Source: Eubacteriaceae bacterium Marseille-Q4139 | GTDB taxonomy: Bacteria > Bacillota > Clostridia > Lachnospirales > Lachnospiraceae | Length of the DNA stretch: 64,000 nt | Reading direction: 5' to 3' | NCBI GenBank assembly: GCA_018223415.1 | Contig: JAGTTQ010000001.1 | Span: 3,887,565 to 3,951,564, forward strand | Part shown: piece after piece, positions 1 to 9,006 of the stretch | How positions within the stretch are numbered: position 1 is the stretch's first letter | Layout: each line of letters starts with the position of its first letter | Notes under the pieces: model-generated | The model's input: only the letters and a program-made list of their open reading frames with translations | Told to the model about the DNA's origin: nothing | Database searches by the model: none | Made by a program: the position numbers and the translations under genes

Positions 1-22
1 TAGCAGGTCTTCAAAAGAAGGA

Positions 23-63
23 CACCGCCAGAGGGATTCACAAGCTGTCTCCCTCTGGCGGTG
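23..63 (-). terminator. Terminator-like hairpin after the methylase/helicase gene
   Basis: A perfect 14-bp stem (arms CACCGCCAGAGGGA and TCCCTCTGGCGGTG) encloses a 13-nt loop, starting 10 nt beyond the stop codon of the 8.9-kb gene. On the minus strand it is followed by TCCTTCTTTTG, a weak T-tract. It probably ends or attenuates the transfer-operon transcript, but the imperfect T-run also allows an RNA-stabilising role. Confidence 0.6.
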
Positions 64-73
64 CCGCAACAGT

Positions 74-3000
74 TTATAGTTCCTGTGCCTGCGTCTTTTT
101 CAGAGCAGATTCGGCTCCCTGCTCCTCCTTATGTGCCGTCTGTTTCTCGTGGAGCCTAGCGAGAACAGACCCACCCCTGGCGGGGCGATCAGGCTCGGTC
201 ACTTCTTGCGCAACCTCCGGCTGTTTCCGGGTGGGTGTCACAGTTTCCATAGCTTCCGATGTCTCATCCAGCCCAACGGCCTCGCTACCGCCGCGCTCAT
301 CCATGTTCAAAAGAGCATTGAGTTCTGCCAGCCGCGCCGACTTTTCCTCCAGCTCCGCAGCTTGCGGGAAAGGTCTTTTGACCTCCTCCCTGGCAGCCTC
401 CAACTGGGCCTGCAAGGTTGCCAGTTTGGACTCTGCCTCCGGCAGCTTTTTCTCAATACCCGCCAGAGCATTGTTGATACGCTGGATATTGCCCAGCGGG
501 TCTTTGCCGACCTCCATGGTATAGCTGCATTGCCGCTTGACGGTGAGCATGAATGTCTGGTTAAAGGTGTCATAGCTCGCCACCAAAGCGAACCCGTGAT
601 AATCACCGATTTGCCCTGCCGTATTGACGGCTTTCAAACCGGCGCAGGCCGCCAGAATCGCTGTGCCAGCCTCTTTCTTGTCCCTATAGGTCTTTTCCCC
701 AACGGTAATGACAAACTCGTCTTTGTCCTGGTCGAGATACGGTTTTACCGCCTCCAGGTCAGCTTTCAGCCCAGCCACGCGCTCTTTCGTGGCAGTAATC
801 TCTATCGGGTAGCGCTTGGCAATGTCCGATTCCAGACGGTAAATCTGACTGGTGTGGTTGGCTTTGAGCAGCTTTAGCTTGCTCACCTGGATGTCCAAGT
901 CCATCTTCTCCTTGATGTACGGATTGCCTGTTGCCAGCGCCTTGATTTCCGCGTAGGAAAGCGCCGTATCGTCCACATCTTCCGCAGAACGCACAGGGGA
1001 TTTGGATGTCATGATCTGGCTGATGAACTTCTGCTTATTCTCCAAAAGCTGCCACATGTACGCATCAAACGTATTTTCGGTGACGTAACGATAAATTTTT
1101 ACCTTCTTGTTCTGGTTGCCCTGACGTAAAATTCGTCCTTCCTGCTGTTCCAGGTCAGAAGGTTTCCAGGGGCAGTCCAGATGATGCAGCGCAATCAACC
1201 GATCCTGGATGTTGGTTCCGGCTCCTAGTTTCGGTGTGGAACCGAGCAGGATACGCACCTGACCGGCGCGCACCTTGGCAAACAGCTCCGCCTTTTTTGT
1301 CTCGGTCGTTGCCTCATGGATAAAAGCAACTTCTTCCCTTGGAACGCCCTTTGCCACCAGTTTATCCCGCACATCATCGTAGACATTGAAACTGCCGTCG
1401 CCTTTCGGCGTGGACAGGTCACAGAAAATTAGCTGGGTGGCGCAGATGTCACTGGTTTCCTGCCAGATAGAAAAGGCATTTTCGACACAGTGATTCACCT
1501 TACTGTCCGGCTCATCCGGGAGAAGGTCATTCAACAGCCGCTGATCCAATGCGCATTTCCGCCCATCGTTTGTGATCTTGAGCATGTTATCGGTCCTGGG
1601 GTCAACCGAACCTGTGCGGACGACTTCCGCCCGGTCAGCAAAGCTGGATACCATATCCTGCTGGATTTCACTGGGCTTTAAGACCACGTTGACATACTCC
1701 GCTTCCGGCACCGGCAGGTGCAGCATATCCGCCGTGCGGACATCCGCTGCCTCCTTGAATACCGAAATCAGTTCCGGGAGATTAAAAAAGCGGGCGAACC
1801 GCGTTTTTGCACGGTAGCCCGTTCCTTCCGGTGCCAGTTCAATCGCCGTCACCGTCTCCCCAAACGTAGCGGCCCAGGAATCGAAATGTCCCAGTCCCAT
1901 CTTCTGGAGGGTGTCATATTGCAAATAGCGCATGATGGTGTAGAGTTCCACCATTGAGTTGCTGATAGGAGTACCGGTCGCAAAGGTAATGCCCCGGCTG
2001 CCTGTAATCTCATCCAGGTATTGGCACTTCATAAACATATCCGAGCTTTTCTGCGCGTCCGTCTGGGAGATGCCGGCCACGTTCCGCATTTTTGTGTAGA
2101 GGAACATATTTTTGTAAAAATGGCTTTCGTCCACAAACAGCCGGTCAACGCCCAGTTGCTCAAAGGTGACCACATCGTCCTTGCGCGTCTGGTCGTTCAG
2201 TTTCTGCAATCTCACCTGCAATGATTTTTTGGTCTTTTCCATCTGCTTGACGGTGAAGTTTGCCCCGGCCTTGTCCTTAGCATCCGCGATTGCCATTGTG
2301 ATATCGTCAATCTGGCGTTCAATCGTGGCAATCTGCCGTTCCCTGGACAGTGGGATACGCTCAAACTGGCTGTGGCCGATGATAATAGCATCATAGTTGC
2401 CCGTGGCGATGCGTGAGCAGAACTTTTTTCGGTTGGCCGGTTCAAAGTCCTTCTTGGTCGCCACCAGGATATTCGCGCCGGGATACAGGCGTAAAAAGTC
2501 GCTGCCCCATTGCTCTGTCAGATGGTTGGGCACTACATACAGGCATTTCTGCGCCAGGCCCAGACGCTTGCTCTCCATGCCGGCAGCGATCATCTGGAAG
2601 GTCTTGCCAGCACCGACACAGTGGGCCAGCAGGGTATTCCCGCCATACAGGATATGGGCCACCGCATTTTTCTGGTGCTGCATCAGGGTGATCTCCGGCG
2701 TCATACCCACAAAGCGGATGTGCGAGCCATCATATTCACGGGGGCGGATGCTGTTAAACATCCGGTTATAGGTCTGCACCAAATCTTCCCGGCGATCCAT
2801 ATCCCGGAAAATCCATTCCTTGAATGCCTCCTTGATGGCGTCCTGTTTCTGCTGGGCCAGCATCGTCTCATTTTTGTTGAGAACCCGATGCTCATTCCCG
2901 TCTATATCACGCTCCGTGTCATAGATTTTGGTGTCCCGCAGGTTCAGGGCATCTTCCAACAGCCGGTAGGCATTGGCGCGGGTGGTGCCGAAGGTGGCAT

Positions 3001-6000
3001 TGACCAGCGGATTGTTTACATCCCGGCTTTTGCCCGATACATTCCACGCGCCGGTCACATCGGAATAGGAGACGGAAATAACTCTCCCCGCCATATACCA
3101 GGGCGTGTGGAACGTCTCCTGCATGAATTCCTGGACATATTCCGGCTTGATCCAGGTTGCGCCAAGGCGCACCTCAATTTCAGACGCATCCAGGTCTTTG
3201 GGCTGTACCCGTTCCAGATAGGCCACATTGATGGCAAATTCCGGGTGATTCTCTGCAAACTGGCGGGCCACAGCCAGCTTTTCGCGGACGTTGCCGGAAA
3301 GGTATTCATCCGACATTTCCCACTGGTCAGTCAGCGGATTTTTGAAAATCACGCCTGACAGTTCCTCGGTGATTTCGTTCTCGGTTTTCCCCGCCAACTG
3401 CGCCATAAAGGGCACATCCACCTTGGCACGTTCCCCGATGGATACCGCCAGCGCCTCGCTGGCCGTGTCCACGCTGGTCACAGCTTCCGGGCGGCGAATG
3501 GTACGCTTTGTAAAGATGTCGGCTTTCCGCTTCAGTTTGCCTTCTTCGTCCAGAATTTCCAAGGAAGCCAGCAGGCAGTAGCTGCTGTCCTGCGAAAAGG
3601 CGCGGCGATTGGCGTTGCTGCTGATTAGGCCGTATTGCGCCGTAAAGGAATCATAGGCCCGGTTCAGTTTGTCCTGGGCGATGGTCAGTTCTGCATCGGA
3701 GCAGTTTTCCATCTGCAAATTGAGCAGATTTTGGGTCAAGTCCCTAAGTTCAATCATCCCCAGCACCCGTTCGGTTGTCGTTGCCGGCAGTTCCATGAGA
3801 TTCATCCGGGAATTTTCACGGTAATACACGAGGCCGTCCACGTTGGCGAAGCTGAAATTCTTCACCTCCGGGTCTGCCGGTATCGACGTATCCACGCCCT
3901 CCAGCTCGGATTCATCCAGTTCCGGCTCGGTGATCGTTCCCTGAATGTGGGAGATGGCCGCTTGCAACTGGTCAGCCAGCACAGCGCCCTCGATGGGCTT
4001 TACCGTCACCTCCTGCTTGCCGTACTGGGTGTTTTCCGTTGAAAACGTGCCCAAAACCATCTCCGGGTGTCTGGCAAAGTACGAGTTGACCGTATAGCCT
4101 TCCTCGGTCGTACCCAGATGCACCCAGTCCGGCTCCTCCAATGCCACCCGGTCACGCTTCTGGAAAAACAGAATATCCGCCACCACGCCGGTGTTGGCAT
4201 TGCGCATAAAGGCGTTATCCGGCAGGCGGATAGCGCCCAACAGGTCGGCCCGCGCCGCCAGATAACGGCGGACGGAATCATTCTGCTTGTCCATTGTGCC
4301 GGAGGATGTGATGACTGCCACCACGCCGCCAGGGCGCACCAGATCAAGGCTGCGGGCAATGAAGTAATCGTGGATCAGGAAATTGTAGCGGTCATACCGC
4401 TTGTCCAGCACTTTGTAATCGCCAAAGGGGACATTGCCAATCGCACAGTCAAAGAAACTGTCCGGAAACTCCATTGTCTCAAAGCCCTGGACGGCGATCT
4501 GATTTTTCTGGTAGAGCTGCCGGGCAATCCGGCCGGAAATGCTGTCCAGCTCCACACCGTACATTTTCAGCCCTTCCATACTCTGTGGCACCAGCCCCAT
4601 AAAGTTGCCGATCCCGCAGGCCGGTTCCAGCACATTGCCGGTACGCAGCCCCATCTGTTCCAGTGCGGCATACATCGCCTTAATCACGGTGGGAGAGGTA
4701 TAAAAGGCGTTGAGGGTAGAGCCTCTGGCATCACGGTATTCTTCCGGGTTCAACGCCGCTTTTACCTCGGCATACTCCTTCGCCCAACTGGAGTTGTCCG
4801 GGTCAAATGTCTGGGAGATGCCGCCCCAGCCGACAAAGCGGGACAGCACTTCCTGTTCTTCCGCCGTGGCAAGCCGACCCTCGGCCTCCAGTGTTTTCAG
4901 CAGATGGATAGCGTCCATGTTGGCGCGGAACTTGGCTTTCGGGCCGCCCACGCCCAGATCATCGTCGGTGATGTGAAAATTGTGCTTTTCCTGAATCACA
5001 GCCGTTTGAGCGGGTGCCGCCGGTTCTTCCGTTGCCTCGTCGGTTCGGGTAAACGGCTCCAGCGGCAGGCGGATTTCTTTCCGTACAGCGTTGATTTCTT
5101 CCGGCGTCATAACGTGGCCGGTCAGGGGAAGCATCATCCCGTCGTAGGCGACGCGCTCATTTTTGCGCACCCGATCCTCTATATCTGCGATCAGTTGCAT
5201 TTGTTCCACAGAAAAGTCCGGGTTCAGCATGGGCAGAAGGTTCAAATTTTTCTGGCCTGCCGCATAGATCACGTCCATCTGTTCGCCGGAGAAATCCTCA
5301 TAGGCATACCGGGATTGCTGGATTGCAATGAATACCTGTTCCTCCGTGGCAAAATCAAATTGGGGTTCTTCCTGCTCGTAGAGTGCGCGGACAAACTCGA
5401 CCGGTTCCTCCCGAAACAGCGGATACCGCACCTCTCTGGCCATCGTCATGTCCTGCAAACTGACTTTACCCCGTTCAAAGTCCACCGTATCCACGCGGAA
5501 CTCCCTGCCGTCAATATGCACCGTCGTATCAATGGGTAGATAATCCCTGCCGCTTAAATATTTGGTCTGGGCGTGGGTGCCGTCATTCTGTTCCCCGTAA
5601 AGGCAGACATTCTCGCCTTTACTCCAAAGCTGGCGGGAATAATACACCCACTGGTTAGAAGGAAATCCTGTTACGATGATATTGCCGCCCTGTTCCAATG
5701 GTTTTTCCAGAAGTCTGCTGTCGAGTATCGCGGACACCTGTTTGGCATCTTCGCCCAGGAACAGGTAATGCCCTTCCAGTTCAAAGCCAATCAGGGAATT
5801 GGGGTATTTTTCCTTAACAGCGTTGTACTCGTCTTGTGTTTGCAGCAGCATTGGCTCCAAAGGCTGCGGTTCCCGTTCCGTCTTTTGCTCCTGCACCTCC
5901 ACTTCCTGCGCATCAGGGCGATGGGCGTGAAGGGCTCGCCTTGCATCTTCCAGCGAATCAAACGGGCCTGCCGTAGCGGCTCCCATCCCCAGCTCCTCAT

Positions 6001-8935
6001 CGAATCCATAATGGTTGTAAAATTTCCCATTGGGATACCGGATGATGGCAATCTCTTCGGTATAGCCGTCCTGCATGGCCATAGCTGAATGGTAACGGGC
6101 CACAACGCCATTTTGCACGGGTTCTTCCTGTCCGTCACCGGTATTCGCCGTCATATGTGCCTCGGATGGTGCCGGGGCTGGGGCGGGCATTTCTTCCTTG
6201 TCGCTTGCCGGCTCACCGCTGTCCATAAAGTCAAACAGGGAAAGCTGCCGACCGGAAATGCTATTCAAATCCGGTGCCTTTTTCGGCTCCGGGAAGATGG
6301 TGAAGGTACCGTCCACATACTGGTGCACCTGGGCCAGAATCTCAGCCCGCTCCTCATAGCGGTCAAAATCCAGAGGCAACGCGGCCAGTGCCTGGTTCAT
6401 TGCGGTCAACAGGGTTTCTGCCTTGGTGGCATCAGAAAGAGCTTCCGGCAGTTCTTTTCTCGCTTCTTCGTGGAAAAAGGTATCGGTGAAAGGGCGGTCA
6501 ACTTCTTGTGGAAGCCCACTGTAAAATTGCAGGATGCGGTTTGCCATCCATTCCCGCTCATAGGCCGGCATCCGTGTGTAATCGCCCGGCTGTAAGTATT
6601 CCTTTTGCTGAATCAACTGATCTACCCGCAGCGCCGCCTTCGGCCATTTCAGAAAGGTTTGCGCATAGGGTGCGGTATAGCTTCCCCGCGCCAGCGCAAT
6701 CCCCTTTGTCCCGTAATCCGCATGGGAATCATCTGCTCCGGCCAGCGCGTGGCTGCTCCCGCCTTCCCCATACTGGTGGCGGAGGAAGTCGGCCTTTTCC
6801 TTATCCGTGTGTGCACCGATAAAGTACGCATAAACCGTCAAACGTCCATCCGAATATGGGCCACCACGCGTCAGAAAGGCGTCCACTTCATCTTCGGTGA
6901 TAAAGCGGTCATGCTCTTGCCATGCAAATTCATTCCGCGCCTGATACGGCACAGCCTCGCGGGCGAACTTTTGAAACTGCTGCAACACGCGATCCGGCGC
7001 ATAATGGCGGAACCGGATCAGGGACGTATCTACAGCATAGGCAGACGCTAACCGTTCAAGACGCTGGTTTAGGTCTGCCACATACTCCGGCGAATCCAAC
7101 TGTTGAGCCAGGCGCTCCGTCACTTCGGGGAATCCGCCTTGAAATACGGATAAATCATCAAAGAATCGCTCCGCCACGCCATCGGCCAGGTCACGTTCCA
7201 TATAGATTAAGACCGCGGCGTGTTCTTTGAGTGCGTTGCCCCGCGCTGCGTCCAGCACCACCTGGGGCGCGTATTCCCCCTGGGCGAGCAGTTGCCCAAT
7301 CCGGGCGCTCACATCCGGCCAAGAGAGAAACGCTTTCTCCGAGATTTTGTCCTTCACGGTATGGCCGGCGGCGATCTGCATTCCCGGTTCATCCCACCAG
7401 ACCGCATAGTCCCGTCCGTCAATGGTAAAACCCTTACCGCCGACGCCGTATTCACGCTTTACGAACTCCGCGGCTTCCTCCGGCGTCGGGTCGGTCATAA
7501 AGTTATAGATCAGCCGGAGCTGGCTTCTGTCCCGGTTGCCGCCGCTGCGAAGGACTTCATCCACCACATCCGCAGGGATAGCAATTTCCCCCGCATACAG
7601 CGCCGCCTGCCGTTCCTCAATGGCATGGCGCTGGCTTGCCACCGTCGGCAATTCTGGCAAAGATAAAGCAGAGGCGATTTCTTCCTCTGCTTCACTCAAA
7701 TCCTGTTCGGTTGTCTCAGGAATCAGTTGTACACCAATTCCGTCAGAATGGTCTCCTCGGCCATCGCCTGCAGGCTGTTCATGTGCGCTGTCCAGGCCAG
7801 TTGATCCTTCTCCTTGTCCGGGGCCGGATACTGTTTCAGCAGCCCCGCCATCAGCACGTCCATCCGATCCTCGGCGGCCTTCTCGATCTCCAGCAGGTGC
7901 CGGTTCAGTTTGCCTGTCAGCAGCATACTCTGATACCAGTTCTGCTTGTTCTCCTTCAGATACGTCCTGCGCAGCATCCCATACTTGCCCAGTTGCACCG
8001 GCTCCTCCTGTACGGCCAGGTTCGGAAACAGATACTCTCCCTTGCGATGATACGTCAGTTCCATGCTCATATCCTCCTTCAGTTGGTTGTGTTCCTGGTT
8101 CTTCGCTTTCGCGCTTTAATGCGCTAAATCTTTCATTTACAGTATACAAGCTGTCCACGGATTTTTCAAGCTGCTGCGCCAAATTTTCCCGTTCGATCCG
8201 GCGCATCTCCCGGCCAATATCCCGCAGAACCGGCTCGGACAGGCTGCTGGTGGCGTTTCCCAGAAAGGTCAGAACCGAAAGCCGGTTGAAATCCGTCACC
8301 GGGATAAAGTCGGATTCCTCCAGTTCCTCCATCGGGTCAAGGCCGCAGCGGCGGCACAGCGTATAGTAGATGCTGTATTCCAGCATATTGCGGAATTCGA
8401 CCCGAATGTTATCTTCATCCAGTTCCTCCAGGAATGTACCGCCTTTTTCATAGGCCAGACCTTCCATCGCTTCTTCCAGGTTTTCCTCACTCACCTGCCT
8501 GGCAATCGCTATCAGGGCCAGCGGCAAGGTATCTGCCGATTCGTCCAGGCCATAGGCGTCTGCCAGGTGGGAAAGAATGGCGTCATGGTGCGTCTCCCGC
8601 ATTTCCCACAGGTAGGGGTCTCTTGCCCCTTTGACCGGATGGGTATCGGAAATGTCAAAGACATACCGAAGCCGCAGCCTTGGTCCGGTATCGTCCAACA
8701 GCGCAATGCCCTTGGCGCCGCGGTTGACCCAGCGGTTCATCTTGCTGTTCCACAGTTCCAACTCCGCACAGGCGGTTGCACCGGGGCGCTGGGCGTGGAT
8801 CAGAAGATTTTCCTGGAACGAGTACCGGTACAGCCTTGCGGCGGTATCCAGATACCCCATCCAGTCGCGGGGCGACCGGCTGACTTCCTGGGCGTGGGAT
8901 TCAGCCAACGCCTGAATGGATTGTATTTGTGCCAT
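74..8935 (-). CDS. Giant ICE N6-adenine methylase / SNF2-type helicase
   Basis: This 2,953-residue protein is typical of Tn1549-like conjugative elements. The first ~120 residues resemble the ArdC-type N-terminal domain (ssDNA binding, anti-restriction). A low-complexity Gly/Glu/Arg linker follows at about 285-410. Near residue 1440 is a class I methyltransferase motif (EPACGIGNFMG), and near 1500 is GNVPFGDY in the position of the N6-adenine NPPY motif. The C-terminal third is a superfamily 2 helicase with VGAGKT (~2110), DESH (~2268), ATGTPISNS and EGRILRQG (~2600). It starts after GGAGGCAACT and lies 71 nt after topB. In this family it probably protects or processes transferring DNA, which is inference. 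Variant NVPF at the catalytic motif leaves methylase activity uncertain. A second gene is read in another frame inside the linker. Confidence 0.9.
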   Translation of the reverse strand: MAQIQSIQALAESHAQEVSRSPRDWMGYLDTAARLYRYSFQENLLIHAQRPGATACAELELWNSKMNRWVNRGAKGIALLDDTGPRLRLRYVFDISDTHPVKGARDPYLWEMRETHHDAILSHLADAYGLDESADTLPLALIAIARQVSEENLEEAMEGLAYEKGGTFLEELDEDNIRVEFRNMLEYSIYYTLCRRCGLDPMEELEESDFIPVTDFNRLSVLTFLGNATSSLSEPVLRDIGREMRRIERENLAQQLEKSVDSLYTVNERFSALKRESEEPGTQPTEGGYEHGTDVSSQGRVSVSEPGRTGGAGATGQVWDAAQDVSEGEQAELVSEYAADRQTEPAPAGDREGRRGSDGRADGGAAETVSGPGQGEGSTGLDSAHEQPAGDGRGDHSDGIGVQLIPETTEQDLSEAEEEIASALSLPELPTVASQRHAIEERQAALYAGEIAIPADVVDEVLRSGGNRDRSQLRLIYNFMTDPTPEEAAEFVKREYGVGGKGFTIDGRDYAVWWDEPGMQIAAGHTVKDKISEKAFLSWPDVSARIGQLLAQGEYAPQVVLDAARGNALKEHAAVLIYMERDLADGVAERFFDDLSVFQGGFPEVTERLAQQLDSPEYVADLNQRLERLASAYAVDTSLIRFRHYAPDRVLQQFQKFAREAVPYQARNEFAWQEHDRFITEDEVDAFLTRGGPYSDGRLTVYAYFIGAHTDKEKADFLRHQYGEGGSSHALAGADDSHADYGTKGIALARGSYTAPYAQTFLKWPKAALRVDQLIQQKEYLQPGDYTRMPAYEREWMANRILQFYSGLPQEVDRPFTDTFFHEEARKELPEALSDATKAETLLTAMNQALAALPLDFDRYEERAEILAQVHQYVDGTFTIFPEPKKAPDLNSISGRQLSLFDFMDSGEPASDKEEMPAPAPAPSEAHMTANTGDGQEEPVQNGVVARYHSAMAMQDGYTEEIAIIRYPNGKFYNHYGFDEELGMGAATAGPFDSLEDARRALHAHRPDAQEVEVQEQKTEREPQPLEPMLLQTQDEYNAVKEKYPNSLIGFELEGHYLFLGEDAKQVSAILDSRLLEKPLEQGGNIIVTGFPSNQWVYYSRQLWSKGENVCLYGEQNDGTHAQTKYLSGRDYLPIDTTVHIDGREFRVDTVDFERGKVSLQDMTMAREVRYPLFREEPVEFVRALYEQEEPQFDFATEEQVFIAIQQSRYAYEDFSGEQMDVIYAAGQKNLNLLPMLNPDFSVEQMQLIADIEDRVRKNERVAYDGMMLPLTGHVMTPEEINAVRKEIRLPLEPFTRTDEATEEPAAPAQTAVIQEKHNFHITDDDLGVGGPKAKFRANMDAIHLLKTLEAEGRLATAEEQEVLSRFVGWGGISQTFDPDNSSWAKEYAEVKAALNPEEYRDARGSTLNAFYTSPTVIKAMYAALEQMGLRTGNVLEPACGIGNFMGLVPQSMEGLKMYGVELDSISGRIARQLYQKNQIAVQGFETMEFPDSFFDCAIGNVPFGDYKVLDKRYDRYNFLIHDYFIARSLDLVRPGGVVAVITSSGTMDKQNDSVRRYLAARADLLGAIRLPDNAFMRNANTGVVADILFFQKRDRVALEEPDWVHLGTTEEGYTVNSYFARHPEMVLGTFSTENTQYGKQEVTVKPIEGAVLADQLQAAISHIQGTITEPELDESELEGVDTSIPADPEVKNFSFANVDGLVYYRENSRMNLMELPATTTERVLGMIELRDLTQNLLNLQMENCSDAELTIAQDKLNRAYDSFTAQYGLISSNANRRAFSQDSSYCLLASLEILDEEGKLKRKADIFTKRTIRRPEAVTSVDTASEALAVSIGERAKVDVPFMAQLAGKTENEITEELSGVIFKNPLTDQWEMSDEYLSGNVREKLAVARQFAENHPEFAINVAYLERVQPKDLDASEIEVRLGATWIKPEYVQEFMQETFHTPWYMAGRVISVSYSDVTGAWNVSGKSRDVNNPLVNATFGTTRANAYRLLEDALNLRDTKIYDTERDIDGNEHRVLNKNETMLAQQKQDAIKEAFKEWIFRDMDRREDLVQTYNRMFNSIRPREYDGSHIRFVGMTPEITLMQHQKNAVAHILYGGNTLLAHCVGAGKTFQMIAAGMESKRLGLAQKCLYVVPNHLTEQWGSDFLRLYPGANILVATKKDFEPANRKKFCSRIATGNYDAIIIGHSQFERIPLSRERQIATIERQIDDITMAIADAKDKAGANFTVKQMEKTKKSLQVRLQKLNDQTRKDDVVTFEQLGVDRLFVDESHFYKNMFLYTKMRNVAGISQTDAQKSSDMFMKCQYLDEITGSRGITFATGTPISNSMVELYTIMRYLQYDTLQKMGLGHFDSWAATFGETVTAIELAPEGTGYRAKTRFARFFNLPELISVFKEAADVRTADMLHLPVPEAEYVNVVLKPSEIQQDMVSSFADRAEVVRTGSVDPRTDNMLKITNDGRKCALDQRLLNDLLPDEPDSKVNHCVENAFSIWQETSDICATQLIFCDLSTPKGDGSFNVYDDVRDKLVAKGVPREEVAFIHEATTETKKAELFAKVRAGQVRILLGSTPKLGAGTNIQDRLIALHHLDCPWKPSDLEQQEGRILRQGNQNKKVKIYRYVTENTFDAYMWQLLENKQKFISQIMTSKSPVRSAEDVDDTALSYAEIKALATGNPYIKEKMDLDIQVSKLKLLKANHTSQIYRLESDIAKRYPIEITATKERVAGLKADLEAVKPYLDQDKDEFVITVGEKTYRDKKEAGTAILAACAGLKAVNTAGQIGDYHGFALVASYDTFNQTFMLTVKRQCSYTMEVGKDPLGNIQRINNALAGIEKKLPEAESKLATLQAQLEAAREEVKRPFPQAAELEEKSARLAELNALLNMDERGGSEAVGLDETSEAMETVTPTRKQPEVAQEVTEPDRPARGGSVLARLHEKQTAHKEEQGAESALKKTQAQEL
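7723..8064 (-). CDS. tnpV: TnpV-like transposon protein overprinted inside the methylase/helicase gene
   Basis: A 113-residue protein is read on the same strand as the giant gene but in the +1 frame, wholly inside it. It resembles TnpV of Tn4451-type elements: an N-terminal YLFPNL-type segment, then a helical region with LGKYGMLRR, LLTGKLNRHLLEIEKAAEDR and a C-terminal AMAEETILTELVYN. TnpV's function is not established. AAGGAGG sits 8 nt before the ATG at 8064, so I prefer this to the ATG two codons earlier (8070), which is only 2 nt from the same site. The overlapped part of the host protein is low-complexity, consistent with its sequence being dictated by the inner frame. The family match is from memory of sequence pattern and should be confirmed. 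Confidence 0.72.
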   Translation of the reverse strand: MELTYHRKGEYLFPNLAVQEEPVQLGKYGMLRRTYLKENKQNWYQSMLLTGKLNRHLLEIEKAAEDRMDVLMAGLLKQYPAPDKEKDQLAWTAHMNSLQAMAEETILTELVYN

Positions 8936-9006
8936 AGTTGCCTCCTGTCTTATGCAAAAAAGAAATCCCGGCAGGCCATCCTACCGCCCACCGGGAGTAT
9001 GCAAGG

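Noticed and set aside
4067..5539. 490-codon plus-strand ORF opposite the methylase/helicase gene
   Set aside because: Opposite a strongly codon-biased gene such frames are frequent. It has no ribosome site, no domain, and His/Gln/Val-rich antisense composition.
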